Origin: Diphasiastrum complanatum
Taxonomy: Eukaryota > Streptophyta > Lycopodiopsida > Lycopodiales > Lycopodiaceae
NCBI GenBank assembly: GCA_029204225.1
Contig: CM055107.1
Span: 19,773,997-19,837,996 of the forward strand
Direction: 5' to 3'
Length of the DNA stretch: 64,000 nt
Shown here piece after piece: positions 1 through 12,700 of the stretch. The notes under the pieces were generated by a model. The model made no database searches. It saw only the letters and a program-made list of their open reading frames with translations, and was not told the DNA's origin. A program made the position numbers and the translations under genes. Every line of letters begins with the position of its first letter. Within the stretch, counting starts at the first letter, position 1.

Positions 1-2640
1 CTCAAAAAAATAAAACTCAAAAAATGAGAAAAAAATTTAGAATTAAAAAATAATAGATTGACCGAATCTAGGAATGAAAAAAAATGGGATAGAAAAATCT
101 AAAATCGAAAATATGATAGATCGAAAAAAATGTACTCGAAAAATAAGGGTCCAAAAAAATCTTGGATCGAAAAAATAATATAATGAAAAATTCTAGGATT
201 GAAAAATGAATGGATCGAAAAAAAAAACGGATCGAAAAATTAGAAAGTATCAAAAAATGTACAAAGGATCAAAAAATTGTAAGTGTCGAAAAAAATTTCA
301 AAGAATCGAAAATATCAAGTATCAAAAAAATTTTCATGACTCGAAAAAAACTTGAAAAAATTGAGTCCATATTGTATCAAAAAAATGGTTTTTGATATCG
401 AAAATCCGGATTCTTCGAGTTGATACAATTTCGAAAAATTCAAAAAAATATCAAGTCGCGTATCAAAACATCTCAAGTATGGAAAAAATGACAAAATGTC
501 AAGTATCGCAAAAACCATAAGGTATCAAAAAAATCGAAAAACCTAAAAAAAATTCGAAAACCAAAAAACCAAAAAACTTGAAAATAACTCACAAAATAAG
601 AACTCAAAAAATTCAAAAATCTAAAAACTCGAAAAAAAATCTAGGAAAACTCGAAAAATTTAGAAATGCAAAAAACTCGAAAAAATTGGAATATGCGAAA
701 AAGTTGAAAAAAAGTGAAAAAGCTGAAAAACTCTAAAAATTTAAATAGACGTCAGATGTAAAGTGAGCTCGGTGTTAGATGCAAAAATGTGAGATGCTAA
801 ATATGAAAAAAATCGAAAAAATCAAAGACTTGAAAAAAATTGAAAAATCCAAAAACCTTGAAAAAACTCGAAAAAATCAAATAACTCGAAAAATGCTAAG
901 ACTTGAAAAAACGCAAAAGTTATGAAGTGTCGAAGAACCTGAACAATTTGAAAATCGAAAAACCTAAAAATTAGAAAAACTTGAAAACCCAAAATTTAAG
1001 AAATATTGAGAGATCCAAAAATGAGAAAATCTCAAAAAACTGGAGGGTCGAAAAGTTGCAAAAAGTTGAATAAGAAGGGGGGTTGAAAAAATTGCAATGG
1101 GTCGATAAAATTTCAAAGAGGCAGAAAATTGCAAAGGGTTAAAAATTTTTTACAAAGAAGTAAAAAATTTCAAAAAATCGAAATATTTGCCAATGGTTGA
1201 AAAACAACAAAGGGTCAAAAAAACTTAAGGAATCGAAAAAAATTGAAAGAACTAGAAAGGGATCGAGAAAACATCAAAGGGGCGCAAAACAATATAGGGA
1301 TCGAAAAACTGAAAAGGGATCGAAAAATTAAGGGTCAGATGGAGGGTGGTGGATGCAATGAAAAAATGAGAGTCGTCTAATGTAAAGAAAGACGTAAAAA
1401 AAAACTCAAACACTTGAAAATGGTTAAAAACTCGAAAAAAATTGGTGAAAAGTTCGAAAAAATGATGAAAACTCAAAAAATGGTAAAAAGCTTGAAAAAT
1501 GAAGAGAAATTCGAAAAATGATGAAAATGATGAAAAACTCAAAAAAATGGTGAAAAGCTCGAAAAATGGTGAAACACTTAAAAAATTTAAAAATCCAAAA
1601 ACTTGAAAAATTTAACAATCCAAAAGTTTGAAAAAAATCGAAAATCTGAGAATGTCGAAAATTGTAAAAAACCGTCGATTGGAATTGTCGCACGCAAAGT
1701 TGTCGGATGCAATCTTCAGAAAGAGTTTATTTTTATTTTTATTTTTTGCAGGTCGTCGGATGCAATCGTCAAAGAAAGTCTTGTTGTACAATTCATTGGA
1801 TACAATCGTCGGACACAATTTTTATGAAAAAATCTTGAAAAAATAAAAAATGGAATAAACTCGAAAAATTCAAAAAATGACCAAAAACTCGAAAAAATTT
1901 AAAAATGTCGGACGCAATGGAAAATCAGAACGGCGGATACAAAATCGGGTGGCGGATGGAAAGTGATGGATGCAATTAAAGTGGACTGGTGGATGCAATT
2001 GCAGAGGGAGCGTCGGATGGAATAACGAAAATGCAGTAAAAATTCGAAAAATAAAAAAAAGCTCGAAAAACAAGAGAATTTCGAAAAACTCAAAAATCAT
2101 AAAAAAACGGCGGATGCACGTCGGATGCAATCTAAAGGTCATCGGATGGAATTTAGATGGGCGTCGGATGCAAAGTGAAATTGGTTTATCGGATACAACA
2201 GTAATGCAAAGTGAAAGTGGAATGCAGTTACAAATGGAGTGGCGAATGCAAACAAGATGCAAATTCGTGGGCACCTAAGAGCTCGTCGGATGCAACTAAA
2301 AATTATTTGTCGGATGCAATTTGTTAAGGTTGTTCATCGGATGGAATGTTTGACTTGAAAACTCGAAAACTTAAAAAATTCGAGAAATTTGCAAACAGAT
2401 TATTTTCAAGAAACGTGGGATAGTAGTGTGGCGGTTGTTTCTTGGAATGTTTTTTTTGGTGAAATGTGGTGATGGAACTCTGAGCTTAGGAACTAGAAAA
2501 AGTCCTGTGAGACTCAAAGAATTTTCGTGTAATTTGAAATTTTTTTGAGAAACTCAAAAATCAAGAAAAATTTCGAGAAATTCAAAAATCAAGAAAAATT
2601 CGAGGAACTCAAAAATCATGAAAAATTCAATTTTTGACTG
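1..2640. repeat. A-rich degenerate repeat domain
   Basis: About 2.6 kb of strongly strand-asymmetric sequence: runs of four to seven A separated by short spacers such as CTCG, TCG, TTG and ATC. Reading frames on either strand are lysine-rich or Phe/Ser-rich shadows of the composition and match no protein. I see no RNA gene. It resembles a decayed low-complexity or satellite-like array rather than coding DNA. The domain fades into ordinary sequence at about 2640, where a retroelement fragment begins. Confidence 0.75.
1690..2350 (+). repeat. Dispersed GTCGGATGCAA-type motif cluster
   Basis: The motif (G)TCGGATGCAA and close variants (GGCGGATGCA, ATCGGATGGAA, GTGGATGCAA) recurs roughly fifteen times in about 660 bp, spaced irregularly by 15 to 100 bp. 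Clear copies lie near 1701, 1757, 2120, 2163, 2286 and 2309. Fainter relatives occur at about 769 and 1343. The spacing is not strictly periodic, so this is a degenerate interspersed array. No function can be assigned. Confidence 0.7.
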
Positions 2641-2649
2641 TCGTGGAGT

Positions 2650-2704
2650 TGTAGTCAAATAGAGCCTTGGCCTTCGACTTGATGTGAACTGGAGTCAACA
2701 CGAA
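2650..2704 (-). mobile_element. Short Copia gag/protease fragment
   Basis: This short block closely matches 8539-8592 of the minus-strand Copia further right, the stretch encoding the SSHQVKGQGSIRL-like segment after the protease. It is joined directly to a plus-strand Copia RNase H tail at about 2705. The join places two different parts of Copia pol head to tail in opposite orientation. Confidence 0.6.
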
Positions 2705-2894
2705 AAACATGGTTGCTGACATCTTCACCAAAGCCCTGGACAAAGGACTCTTTGAGAGACAAAGGAGTAGTCTCGGGATCGTAAAACTATCATTCTTTGA
2801 GAGGGAGCTGAAGAAACAAAACGTTTCTATTTACAAAGCTTTGTTAGCTTTCAGCCCTTTGCCTGACGAAGATGTTCGCTTGACACATATATGA
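2705..2894 (+). pseudogene. Copia polyprotein 3-prime end (RNase H tail)
   Basis: The reading frame from 2709 encodes VADIFTKALDKGLFERQRSS, which matches the conserved end of Ty1/Copia RNase H (ADIFTKAL followed by F and R residues and LG). Everything upstream of this tail (gag, protease, integrase, RT) is missing, so it is a 5-prime truncated remnant. About 30 further codons of non-conserved tail run to a stop at 2892-2894. Confidence 0.75.
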
Positions 2895-3640
2895 ATATAC
2901 AGAACATACATGAAGATGTATGAAATAGTATGATGTTAGTAAGCAATCAAGACGAAATACAGATAAGAAGTCCACCTGCGTGCGAGACGAGTTCTGTGAT
3001 CAGGATCCATAGAGATCCACAAGTCCGCTAGTAAGCGAGACATCCACTCATGAGACAACTGTATTTCTCTCATGCCAACGCACTACATAGGTCTGCATGC
3101 AGTGCTTGAAGAATCAAGAGGAAATCAATAGATGAGATTGTAGCCATTGTGCACATGTCAATTTATGATGTATGATCTTGAATGCAAATGTGTTTGCTGT
3201 TATTTGTGTGTCTGATTCTCCCATTCATTTCAATTTCACACATTGGTTGAATTTGTTGAATGCTGCATTAATTTACAAAAAACGTAGATCAACAATGCCT
3301 GACTATATTATGGAGGATTATAGGAGTGTTTTAGTTGGCAGTGTCCAACGATCGCATCTGAACTCCATCCGAATCACATTGAATCACGGTTGTTTTGCCT
3401 TTGGGACTGTTTCGCAACCGCAAAACCATTCTCATCAATGAGCAAGGAACTCCATGATGTAAACCATGGACTCTTGCACTAGCCATCCTTCCGCCATGCT
3501 ACCCTCAGGCCTTGCTCTTTGTGTTACGAAGCCCATCAATTATTTCATGAATTGTTCCAAGAAAAACATCCAACGACTATGGACAATGCCTGAATTAAAA
3601 AAAATGAATCAATGTAAGTGAGAAAAAATGAGAATTACCA
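2895..3640. other. Non-coding stretch with one unrecognised ORF
   Basis: This is probably the 3-prime flank or LTR of the Copia remnant just upstream. An 89-codon plus-strand frame at 3172-3441 has no recognisable domain and no flanking gene signals. It is not annotated as a gene. No RNA gene or clear repeat boundary was seen. Confidence 0.4.
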
Positions 3641-3919
3641 CAATAGCAATAGTCTAGGATGGACTAAGAATAGGTAATTGATGCAAGTATATGATGTACC
3701 TTCAATGGCCACCTCATCTACCAAATGCACAACGATATGCATTTGAATGGTGAGAATAGATGTGGGAAAGTGCTTCTTGATCAAACACGCTGACTTGATG
3801 GAGCTCTGTCTTGCCGCCTCAATAACCAAACTAGATAAATGCATTGAGACGAACAAAAGACATGTATGTATTAACTAAATTTGAGTCTAGTGCAACTAGT
3901 CTCTCAAAATTAGCAATAT

Positions 3920-4835
3920 AATTGCAAGATCAAATTACACCTAGATATGCGAAGCATGCCTACATGCATCATTACATGGCTAGCCTCGCTCTTCAGTTCT
4001 TGCCAGTTTCTTTACTGTACTATATCGTTGGCATTTCCAATAGGTTCGGACCGGGTTTCTATAAGAACCATCGGTTCCTATATATGACAATGACTTTCAA
4101 TAAATGGACAAATATGGTTATTCGGTGGAGGAATTCAGCACAATGCATTTTAGTTTAGGCTTGAAGCCTAAGATAAAAGCTTGTTTATCTAGGGATATAT
4201 GTCATGAGACTTGGATATCTCATGTTCATACCATAGAACATGAACTGAACAAGGGTCAACGTGAAGCCACATTTGAATACTTAACAGTAGTAGAGCGCAC
4301 TTTGGAGATATGTTGGTCGTTAAATTTTTAGAATATCATAAGGCAAATACAAAAGCTGAAGGATCAGGACAAAGCAACTAAGGTACAATTGGGAAAAATT
4401 GCCAATGTAGGAATCCAAAAAAATGATAGGCCAAATGATTATGGTGAATCATCATCAACATCATCAGAGGATGAATTGGAAGTACGAAATGATGATATAG
4501 ATAATTTTTCATCAACATCATCAGTGAAAGAATTGGAAGTGCAACATGATGAAGAAGAACAACTATCAACAATGAGAAAGCTTGTTCAGTAAATAGATCA
4601 GCCAATTTCATCAGCAACTTTTGGTTTCCCATTGTATTCACAAGAGATGGCCAATCAACATCTATGTAGTGCTATGGAACATACACAGGATCAACAACAT
4701 AAATGTAATTCCCAATTTGAACCAAACAAGACAATTTCAAATGCGAGCACAATGTCAATGCAAGGACACCGAAAATTAGTTGAGGACAATGAACATGATA
4801 TAGAGGATTATGAGGACAACATCATCAAAGGATGA
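3920..4835 (+). pseudogene. Decayed gag-like or unknown mobile-element ORFs
   Basis: Several overlapping plus-strand frames look like one broken protein. The frame at 4104-4331 (MDKYGYSVEEFSTMHFSLGL onward) has the helical, Glu/Lys-rich look of a retroelement gag, with a short region resembling the FxxGL segment of Gypsy gag, but the match is weak. Downstream, 4389-4592 is Ser/Asp/Glu-rich and built from about 75-bp repeats encoding SSSTSSxxELEVxxDD. A third repeat unit lies at 4820-4895. Stops and frame changes separate the pieces. It could equally be another transposon protein. Confidence 0.35.
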
Positions 4836-4895
4836 ATTGGAAATACGAAACGATGATAAAGATAATTATTCATCAACATCATCAATTTTTGGAGT
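4440..4895 (+). repeat. Imperfect repeat of a 70-80 bp unit encoding SSTSS/DELEV
   Basis: The unit TCATCAACATCATCA...GATGAATTGGAAGTACG occurs at about 4448, 4508 and 4818. The first two are adjacent and in frame. The third is separated by about 230 bp and lies past a stop. The repetition explains the acidic, Ser-rich translation. Confidence 0.7.
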
Positions 4896-4899
4896 ACAA

Positions 4900-6720
4900 C
4901 TATCCTTAGAATCTAATTCTAAGATATGATAATTCATTCAACTAGAATCTCTAGGAAAATCATTAAGATATAGAATGATTAAAACTCAACCTCTGAGTAT
5001 CCCAGATATTCTTTTGAGTTCAATGCTCCTATTTCTAGCACCAAATGCAAGAAAATAGCATTCATTCATCTTAATAGACTTGTCTGTCTCCTATGATAAC
5101 TGGAGATCCAATTCAAATGAAAAACTGTAGTCAAGCATCTACAGACCATAAACTGTAGCTAAACAACATCCACTAGATAAATAATATCTGTGAGATCCAT
5201 AGGTTTTCAACTTAAATACTGGAGTAAAGAGTTTCAAAACACTGGTTTGAATTATTACTCAATTAATAGACCAAGACTTAATCATCAAACTTAAGAATCA
5301 TCACAATTCCTTTTAATCTCTGACAACAATTCAGTAAGACTTATGATTTGTCAACCATAAATATTTAGATTCGCATGATTCGTCAATCATAATTTTTTGG
5401 AAGTTAAGATTGTACTTAATCATTCACAAGATACTAGAGTATATGTTCCACATAACTCAAGAAAAGTAAGAATCATTCCAATATCTTCTCACTAAGAAGA
5501 TACTGGATTTAGAAATATTCTTCAATTAGGATTCTTTAACTAAAGTGCAAAATTCAAGTTCTATAACCACTGGTAATTAAAGATTGAATGCATACCAAAA
5601 TGATAATCATCTTTAACTACAAAAACTTTAGATTACAATCTAGAATCAAATCTAGATACCCAAAGTCCTGCTGGATATCAATTTAGATATTATTCTTGGA
5701 TTCATTATGATTCGTTATCCAATTGAGTGCACTGGGATATAATCACTAATGAGCTGAGTCTAGTCCTTTACTAAGGAATACTCTATCCCGAGATTATTGT
5801 ATATCTGATGCACATAATTTTAACTGATAAACCTAATAATTCACTATTCAAACACCATCAGTCTTGGTGAATCCACATCACACTGATCATTTTACCAATT
5901 AACTTCATCCTGGAGTAATCAACTTTTCAACTTAATTGCCAATGATTCAGAAATCTCAAATGTCCAGGTAAAGAATTCAATTATACTAGTATGACACCAC
6001 ATTTAGATTCTTACCCATATCATTTATAAGTTAATCCATAAATCTTTCACACAAAGATTTGTTAACTTTGCAAGTATCTGTCAAACAATACTTGATCATA
6101 TGTCTATGTCCATCGACTAGGTTAAGTGCACCAAATAACCCTAGTAACTAGAAATACACAGTAGATTCATACAAGATTAATCGTGCACATATGTGAATAA
6201 TCTCAGTATGACCTAGTACATAAACACATTTTTATCTAGCAGATTCCTCCAAACCCCACATATGTTACTCACATATCTCACTGAGACCTTGTAACTCAGC
6301 TACAAAAGATTTTCTATTTCTCATGAGTAAATAACATATCCGAAAAATCTTTGAGACGAATAAAATTCACTCTCAACAGTTTTCCAATCCTACTTACCTC
6401 TAATTACAAAATTTATCCCACTAAATCAACCCCTCTTTGATCCTAGTACTTAAATTAAGATTAGGTTGACCCAATATAGAACTCTCAGATTGAAATTCTG
6501 ATCAACTTATTCCTGTTCCAATTCAGAATGTAATTAGTAACCTTTCCTAAAAAATTTCTCTTATTAAAAAATTTCCAATTAGATATCTTACTCTGAATCT
6601 ATCTGAAATTACTTACGAAATCTCATTTTTATACCACAATTGGTTCTCTTCCAAAAAAACTATGCAATCTACAGATTCCCAAATAGAATTTTATCCTACC
6701 ACTTCACACCTCCTTTTAGA
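4900..6720 (-). repeat. Decayed Gypsy-associated repeat, inverted relative of 41.2-42.85 kb
   Basis: AT-rich sequence with no open frame. Read on the minus strand it aligns in patches with the plus strand at about 41.2-42.85 kb. Shared anchors include a block around 6270-6360 (ATATGTTATTTACTCATGAG on the minus strand), the ATGATTGACGAATCAT block near 5350-5390, and the TGATGCTAG...GAGTACTCAG block near 4990-5050. The 41-kb copy runs into a Gypsy 3-prime end and LTR, so this copy is probably the decayed internal part of the same family. No protein domain survives. Confidence 0.6.
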
Positions 6721-6792
6721 GAAATTATAAATTTCAATAAAAGTTAACTGGAAAGATGATATATGAAAATATTTAAATCCAAGAAAAGTCAG

Positions 6793-8735
6793 TCATAGAC
6801 CATATAATGCCTTATGCAATCTGCATATCAAATGCTCCTTGCCTTGAAGGTCGGGTTGATAGATGATTATGTCTTCTTGTATATATCTATGTAGGAATGT
6901 CATTTGGACATCCATCTGGTGAATGTCCAGATCTTCTGCAGCATCTATAGCCAATAAGGTACGAATAGACTGATGCTTTACCACTGGACTAAAGGTCTCA
7001 GTGTAGTCTATCCCATATACTTGTTCAAATCCTTTAACCACTAGTCTAACTTTCCATTTGGATATTGATCCATCTGGTTTAAGCTTTAGTTTGAAGATCC
7101 ACTTGGAATCAATTGGTTTTACAATTGTAGGAGGATTGAGAAGACTCCAAGTCTTGTTCCTCTTTAGAGACTGATACCCAACATCCATGGTAGCTTTCCA
7201 TTTGTCTACATTGGGCATTGACAATGCTTCTACAACAGTGGCAGGTTCATCATGACCGATGACCACCTGTTGGGGTGAAACAATCAGGTTGTTGTCTTTG
7301 TCTTGCAGACTTTCTAACTGCATGTGCTCAAACAATTCTCCTTGGTGAATGATTGGGATCGTAGCATCTTGTCGTTGAACAATCGTGGGTCTAGGTCTGT
7401 TGTTTGAACAATCGTAGGTCGTTGCCTATCAATGGAGGGTGAAACTGCCATGGCATGCTCTTGCATTGGCTGCTTCTGCTTGAAGTCGTGGAACTTGTCT
7501 TCAAGAAAGACAACATCACGGCTGACTAAGATCTGACCTGTATCAACATCATATACATGATATGCTTTGTGTGATGTTGAATAGCCGATGAAGATGTTTT
7601 TGCAGGTTACTAGGTCTAGATTCTTCCTCAGATCAGACGATACTTGTGCATCGCAGAGACATCCAAAAAGACGTGGGTGTTTCAAACTTGGTTTGTAGCT
7701 GTAGTAGGCTTCAAACGGTGTCTTGGAATCAACTACTTTAGTGCTAGAGTAATTTTGCAGATAGCAGGCCATAGAGATCGCATCTGCCCAAAAGATTTGA
7801 AGCAAATGCACGTTGACTGTCATGGATCGTGCAGCTTCCAATAGTGTGCGGTTCTTCCGTTCAGCTACTCCGTTCTATTGTGGAGTGTAGCTCGTAGTAA
7901 ACTGATGGTGCACGCCACATGAAGATAGGTAGTCCTTCATATCATTTGACAAGTACTCTCCCCCTGAATCAGACTGTTTAGATTCTCAGCATATTGCTTG
8001 AATTCTTTGAAGCAATTGAACGCTTCTAACTTGTTCTTTATGAACATAACTCTGGTAAATCGGGAGTAGTCATCAATTAATGTAATATAATATAGAGCTT
8101 GACCCAAGGAAGGTATGCTCATAGGACCACATAAGTCACTATGTATCAGTGACAAAATGGACTTTTCCCTAGTAAGCAATTTTCACAGACAGACTGATTA
8201 GCTATAGTAACAATGTTTATATTCATGTCCTTGACCATTTTGTTATGATGCATATACAAGATTCAACGCATGTTTAGATGACCTAATCTTTGATGCCATA
8301 AATTAGCATCTGAATCGCTCACAAAAAGCACAAAATCATGACTCAATATTTACAAATTTCCTTCTTTGTAAGCAGATAATATTTCTTTTGAATTCTCATC
8401 TAAAATAGTACATCGGCTGGCAGTGAACAAAGCTCTATAGTCCTGATCTGTGATCTTGCTAACAGACAATAGGTTCTTTGTTAACTTGGGTATGTAAAGT
8501 ACACCATTAAGCTGCCTAGTGATGCCATCAGAGAATTGTAGTCGAATAGAGCCTTGGCCTTTGACTTGATGTGAACTGGAGTCAACAAAGAAGATATACT
8601 TTGATTCTGTAGCTATGAGTGTAGAGAAGTGGTCTTTGCATGGCGTCATGTGCTGAGAAGCACCTGAATCGAGATACCATTGATGGGCATCTCTACTGGG
8701 TTGATCTTGTACGATCAGTGCTTTATCATTATAAT
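6793..8735 (-). pseudogene. Copia polyprotein, truncated (protease, integrase, start of RT)
   Basis: Minus-strand Ty1/Copia pol. Reading leftwards from about 8735: the protease motif WYLDSGASQHM (about 8650-8690), the GAG-pre-integrase segment ending NLLSVSKI, integrase with LIHSDLCGPM (about 8150) and NGVAERKNRT (about 7850), then IFGY and VSRDVVF blocks, and RT start with KWIFKLKLKPDGS and KWKVRLVVKGFEQ (about 7030-7110). The frame stops at HKALYGL (6793), so the RT catalytic YVDD and RNase H are missing. Stops and frame changes interrupt it; one in-frame TAG precedes the conserved NGVAERK. The right end abuts the LTR of the next Copia, which appears to have inserted here. Confidence 0.85.
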
Positions 8736-8737
8736 GT

Positions 8738-9093
8738 AGTGTCGCATTTTGTCCTAACTATCGCTTGTCAACAACTGCATGTAAAAATACAATGTCGCAT
8801 TTTTCGCAAAAAGTGTTGCTTTTTTAGAAGTGCCAAAATGGCCCAAAAACAACTTAGATAAGTGTTGCTAAACACTTAGTTGCTCAGGAAACTAAAAAAT
8901 AGCGACAATGTCAAGTATCGGGTTTTTTGCCTGTGGAAAAACTAGAGTAAATATGCAAACTGTAGCGACAATCAACTCAAATATGCAGACTGTTGAAAAA
9001 CAATTCGTTTTTTGCAGGTTGAATTTGAGAGAGTAGAAATCAGAGAAGGAAGGGGGGCTTTTGGGATGAGTAGGAGTTAGATTAAATTCCAAC
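8738..9093 (-). mobile_element. 3-prime LTR of the minus-strand Copia at 9.1-12.97 kb (approximate)
   Basis: On the minus strand, the polypurine tract TTAAGGGGGAG (about 9094-9104) is followed immediately by TGTTGGAATTTAATC, the expected start of a 3-prime LTR. The other end is placed at about 8738, where homology to the neighbouring Copia coding region stops and a TG occurs. No second LTR copy is present in the window to confirm the boundary. Confidence 0.55.
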
Positions 9094-9104
9094 ACTCCCC
9101 CTTA

Positions 9105-9740
9105 AGCTAACTGCTATGAATTTGAACTGCAAGAAACTTATGAAAGATACTGATGGCAGCCAAAAACAATAGCATACCAGCCCTACAACAACAGCCTACC
9201 ACTTTTGAAAACCTCTTAAAATCATACACAAAAGCTTGAAGACAATTCACAAAGCAATGCTCTCAATGGAGGAAGAAACTGCGACAATGATCTATTGATC
9301 TCTCTCAACAATACTCTCCACGAATTTCAGCCTAATATAGGTGAGAGAGATGACTCTCTCTCCTCTCTCTAGAACTTAGGACCCAATTTTAGGGCACCAA
9401 TAGCCTAAAATAGCCAATTTTGGCATATATGTCCAAATAACATGATTTTGGTGTCATTTCGAAGTTCCTGAAGTTTGGAACTTCTTCAATATAGAATATA
9501 TAATAAATTAAAAGTATCTAGGCCTCTTTCACACGTGTGAAAGGTTAGATCTAAAACTTTGTGCCAAAAATACCAAATTTGGCCTAAAACTAACTAGGAA
9601 ATATTGACTATTTTCACAGTTCTCAACCATAATGAAAGGATTCCTCCATGTATCCACCTTTGAATTCTCTATATAACAGCATCAAACAAGTTGTAAGTGA
9701 AAGTAACCAACAAGTGTTTGTGTGCCTCCTCCACATTCCA
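9105..9740. other. 3-prime untranslated part of a minus-strand Copia
   Basis: This lies between the RNase H end of the Copia polyprotein and its polypurine tract. It contains a short CTCTCT-rich patch (about 9350-9370). No credible gene was seen; the short frames here lack domain similarity. Confidence 0.5.
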
Positions 9741-12700
9741 CTATGCCCATAGTGAATGCACCATGTATGAATGTATCTCCATGAATGAACCTCCATCACC
9801 ACCTTGCCTTTGTAGATCTCCAATCCATGAAAGCCCTTGAGTGAATGAATGCCAAAACGATGTGTTCTCTGCTCCAAGATTAGATCTATGGTTATAATAC
9901 ATGTCCTTTTCCAATGGTTTGGTGAAGATATCATCCACACACTCCAATGAAGAGGCATGTTGAAGCTCCACCTCTTTGGCAATGACTTGATCCCTCACAA
10001 AGTGATGAGCAATCTCAATGTGCTTGCTCCTAGCATGGAAAACTGGATTGGTTGCCAAGCTTTGGGCTAAAAGGTTGTCACAATAGATGATTGGTGTCTT
10101 CTTAGAATCCAACAAGTGAAGATCCAATAGCATCCTCTTTATCCAAAGCATCTCCTTGGTGCATGTTGTCAATGCCTTGTATTCGGCCTCGGTGGAAGAT
10201 AGAGAGATAGTAGGTTGCTTCTTTGATAGCCATGAGATAGCTCCCTCTCCAAGATGTATTGCAAAGGCACTTGTTGACTTTCTATCCATTTGATCACCTG
10301 CAAAATCTGAATCTGAGAAACCACAAAGGTTAGGTGAAGATCCTTCGTACAAGATGCCAAAATATCTAGATCCCGAGAGGTATCTTAGTACTCTCTTTCC
10401 TAGCTTCCAATGAGCCTCACTAGGAGCTTGCATGAATTGACTTAGTTTACCAACCACATAGCTTAGATTAGGTCTTGTGATGGTTAACCAAATAAGAGAT
10501 TCTATGAGCTTTCTATAGAGAGCAATGTCCTTGAAGGATCTTTCATTACCTCTTATAGATAGCTTTACATTTGATTCCATAGGAGTAGAAACTACTTTGC
10601 AATTTTCCATATGAAATATTTTTAGAATAGAGTTAGAATACTTCTCTTGACAAATGAAAGTAGAATTAGAAGTCCTAACAATCTCTATTCCTAAGATATA
10701 GTGAAGCTTACCAAGATCTTGTATCTCAAACTTACTTTTAAGTGCCATCTTGATGTCATCTATATCTTCATTGCTATCACCACTTAAGATTATGTCATCA
10801 ACATAGATCAAAAGAAAAGTGATGTCACCATTATCATTCAATCTGAAGTAGAGAGAATGATCATACTCACTCATGATGAAGTTTTGAGAGAGTAAGAAGG
10901 AATTGAGCTTAACATACCAACTTCTTGGTGATTGCTTAAGCCCATACAAGCTCTTTTGTAGGAAACACACATGATTAGGCTCATCGTGTGAAACATAACC
11001 CTCGGCTTGCTCCGTGTAGATTTTCTCTTCAAGATCACCATTCAAGAAAGCATTAGTAACATCCATTTGCCACATGTCCCATTGACCATAAAGAGTTGCA
11101 AGAGAGATAAGGGTTCGAACTGTTACCATCTTTGCTATGGGTGCAAAGGTCTCATCATAGTCAATGCCATCTCATGCTCATGATCCATGGCTTGGATCCA
11201 TTCCTTCTTTTGAATTGCTTCACCTACACAAGTTGGTTCATCAAAAGAGGTAAGAAAATCAAAGTTAGAGTTCTCCACCACTTGCTTTCCTTTTTCATCA
11301 TAGGTTAGCCTTGAAGGCTTAGTCCTTTGCCTTTGAGTCCTCCTTGAAGGTTGCTTTGGAGTGGCATCTCCACCTTCATCCAAGACATCTTGCACGTCAT
11401 GATGATTACTAGGCACATCAACATCATCATCAACATTGACAACATTGGAAACATTCTCTTCATGAAAGATGACATCCCTACTTATGACAACTTTATTCGT
11501 AAAAGGAATGTACACTTTGTAAGCCTTGCTTACTTCACTATAGCCAATAGACACACCCTTCTTTGATGAAGGATCTTCTTTACTTCTTTCATCAAGAGTG
11601 ATGTTGACAAAACAAGTACAACCAAAGATCCTACAATGCTTGACACTCGGCCTCCTACCATAGAGGACCTCAAAGGGAGTCTTACCATTCAAAGAAGCAC
11701 TTGTCCTCCTGTTACAAAGATAGTTAGCACATGCTAAAGCTTCCCCCCAATAGGACTTAGCAAGACTAGCATGTAGTCTCATTGCCTTGGCACATTCACA
11801 AAGGGTTCTATTCTTCCTTTCTGCCACTCCATTCTGTTGTGTAGTCCTAGGACTAGAGCACTCCCTCTTGATCCCATGTGCTATGCAAAAATCTGTGAAC
11901 TTATTTGAAGTGTATTCCCCTCCATTATCTGATCTCAAGAATTTGATCTTTGTATTGAATTGATTTTCCACTTCATTCTTAAACTTGACAAATGCAGCAA
12001 ACACTTCATCCTTGGTTTTAAAAAGATAGACCCAAGTATACCTACTAAAGTCATCAATAAAAGTTGCATACATTTTTGCCCCACCATTGCTGGTTGTACT
12101 AAAAGAATGAAGATCCGAATGCACAAGTTGAGGAGCTTCTTTAGATCTAGAAGTAGATCTAGTATAAGCAAGTCTATGAGATTTGGACAAGGCACAATGT
12201 TCACAAAATGTATTATTTGCAAAAAGACTTTTAGGGAGACCAAGAACATGCTCTTTCTTTGCCATTACCTCCAAAGATTTGAAGTTGGGATGGCCCAACC
12301 TCTTATGCCAAATTTCTTGGTTTGTCAATTGTTCCCTAGCCATAGATCTTTCATTCTTAGAGATCACACATGCATCTAGTTTGAAAAGTTTACCATGTCT
12401 TCTTCCTTTAGCAATCAAGGATCCACACTTACTTATCAAACAAGCATCTCCAATGAACTCAACATCAAGCCTCTTGTCAATCATTTGACAAACACTAAGC
12501 AAGTTCTTAGTGATTGAAGGAATGTACAATAAAGTTTTCAAGATTAGCTTTCTTGTTTGACTTTGCCTTTTGTGAAAAAAGCCTCTTCGCCTCCACCTTG
12601 CAAGGATGCACCATCAAGCTTTGATTGCAACCTATGTTCTTCAACCAATAAGATTTCTTGCAAGTCAACCACACTTGGCAAGACTCTTTGAATGGCAAAA

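Noticed and set aside
1252-2278. Phe/Ser-rich and Lys-rich ORFs in the A-rich domain
   Set aside because: Products of base composition; no start context, no domain, frames change freely.
11960-12488. Plus-strand ORFs of 100-139 codons opposite the Copia integrase
   Set aside because: Antisense shadows of a well-supported minus-strand polyprotein.
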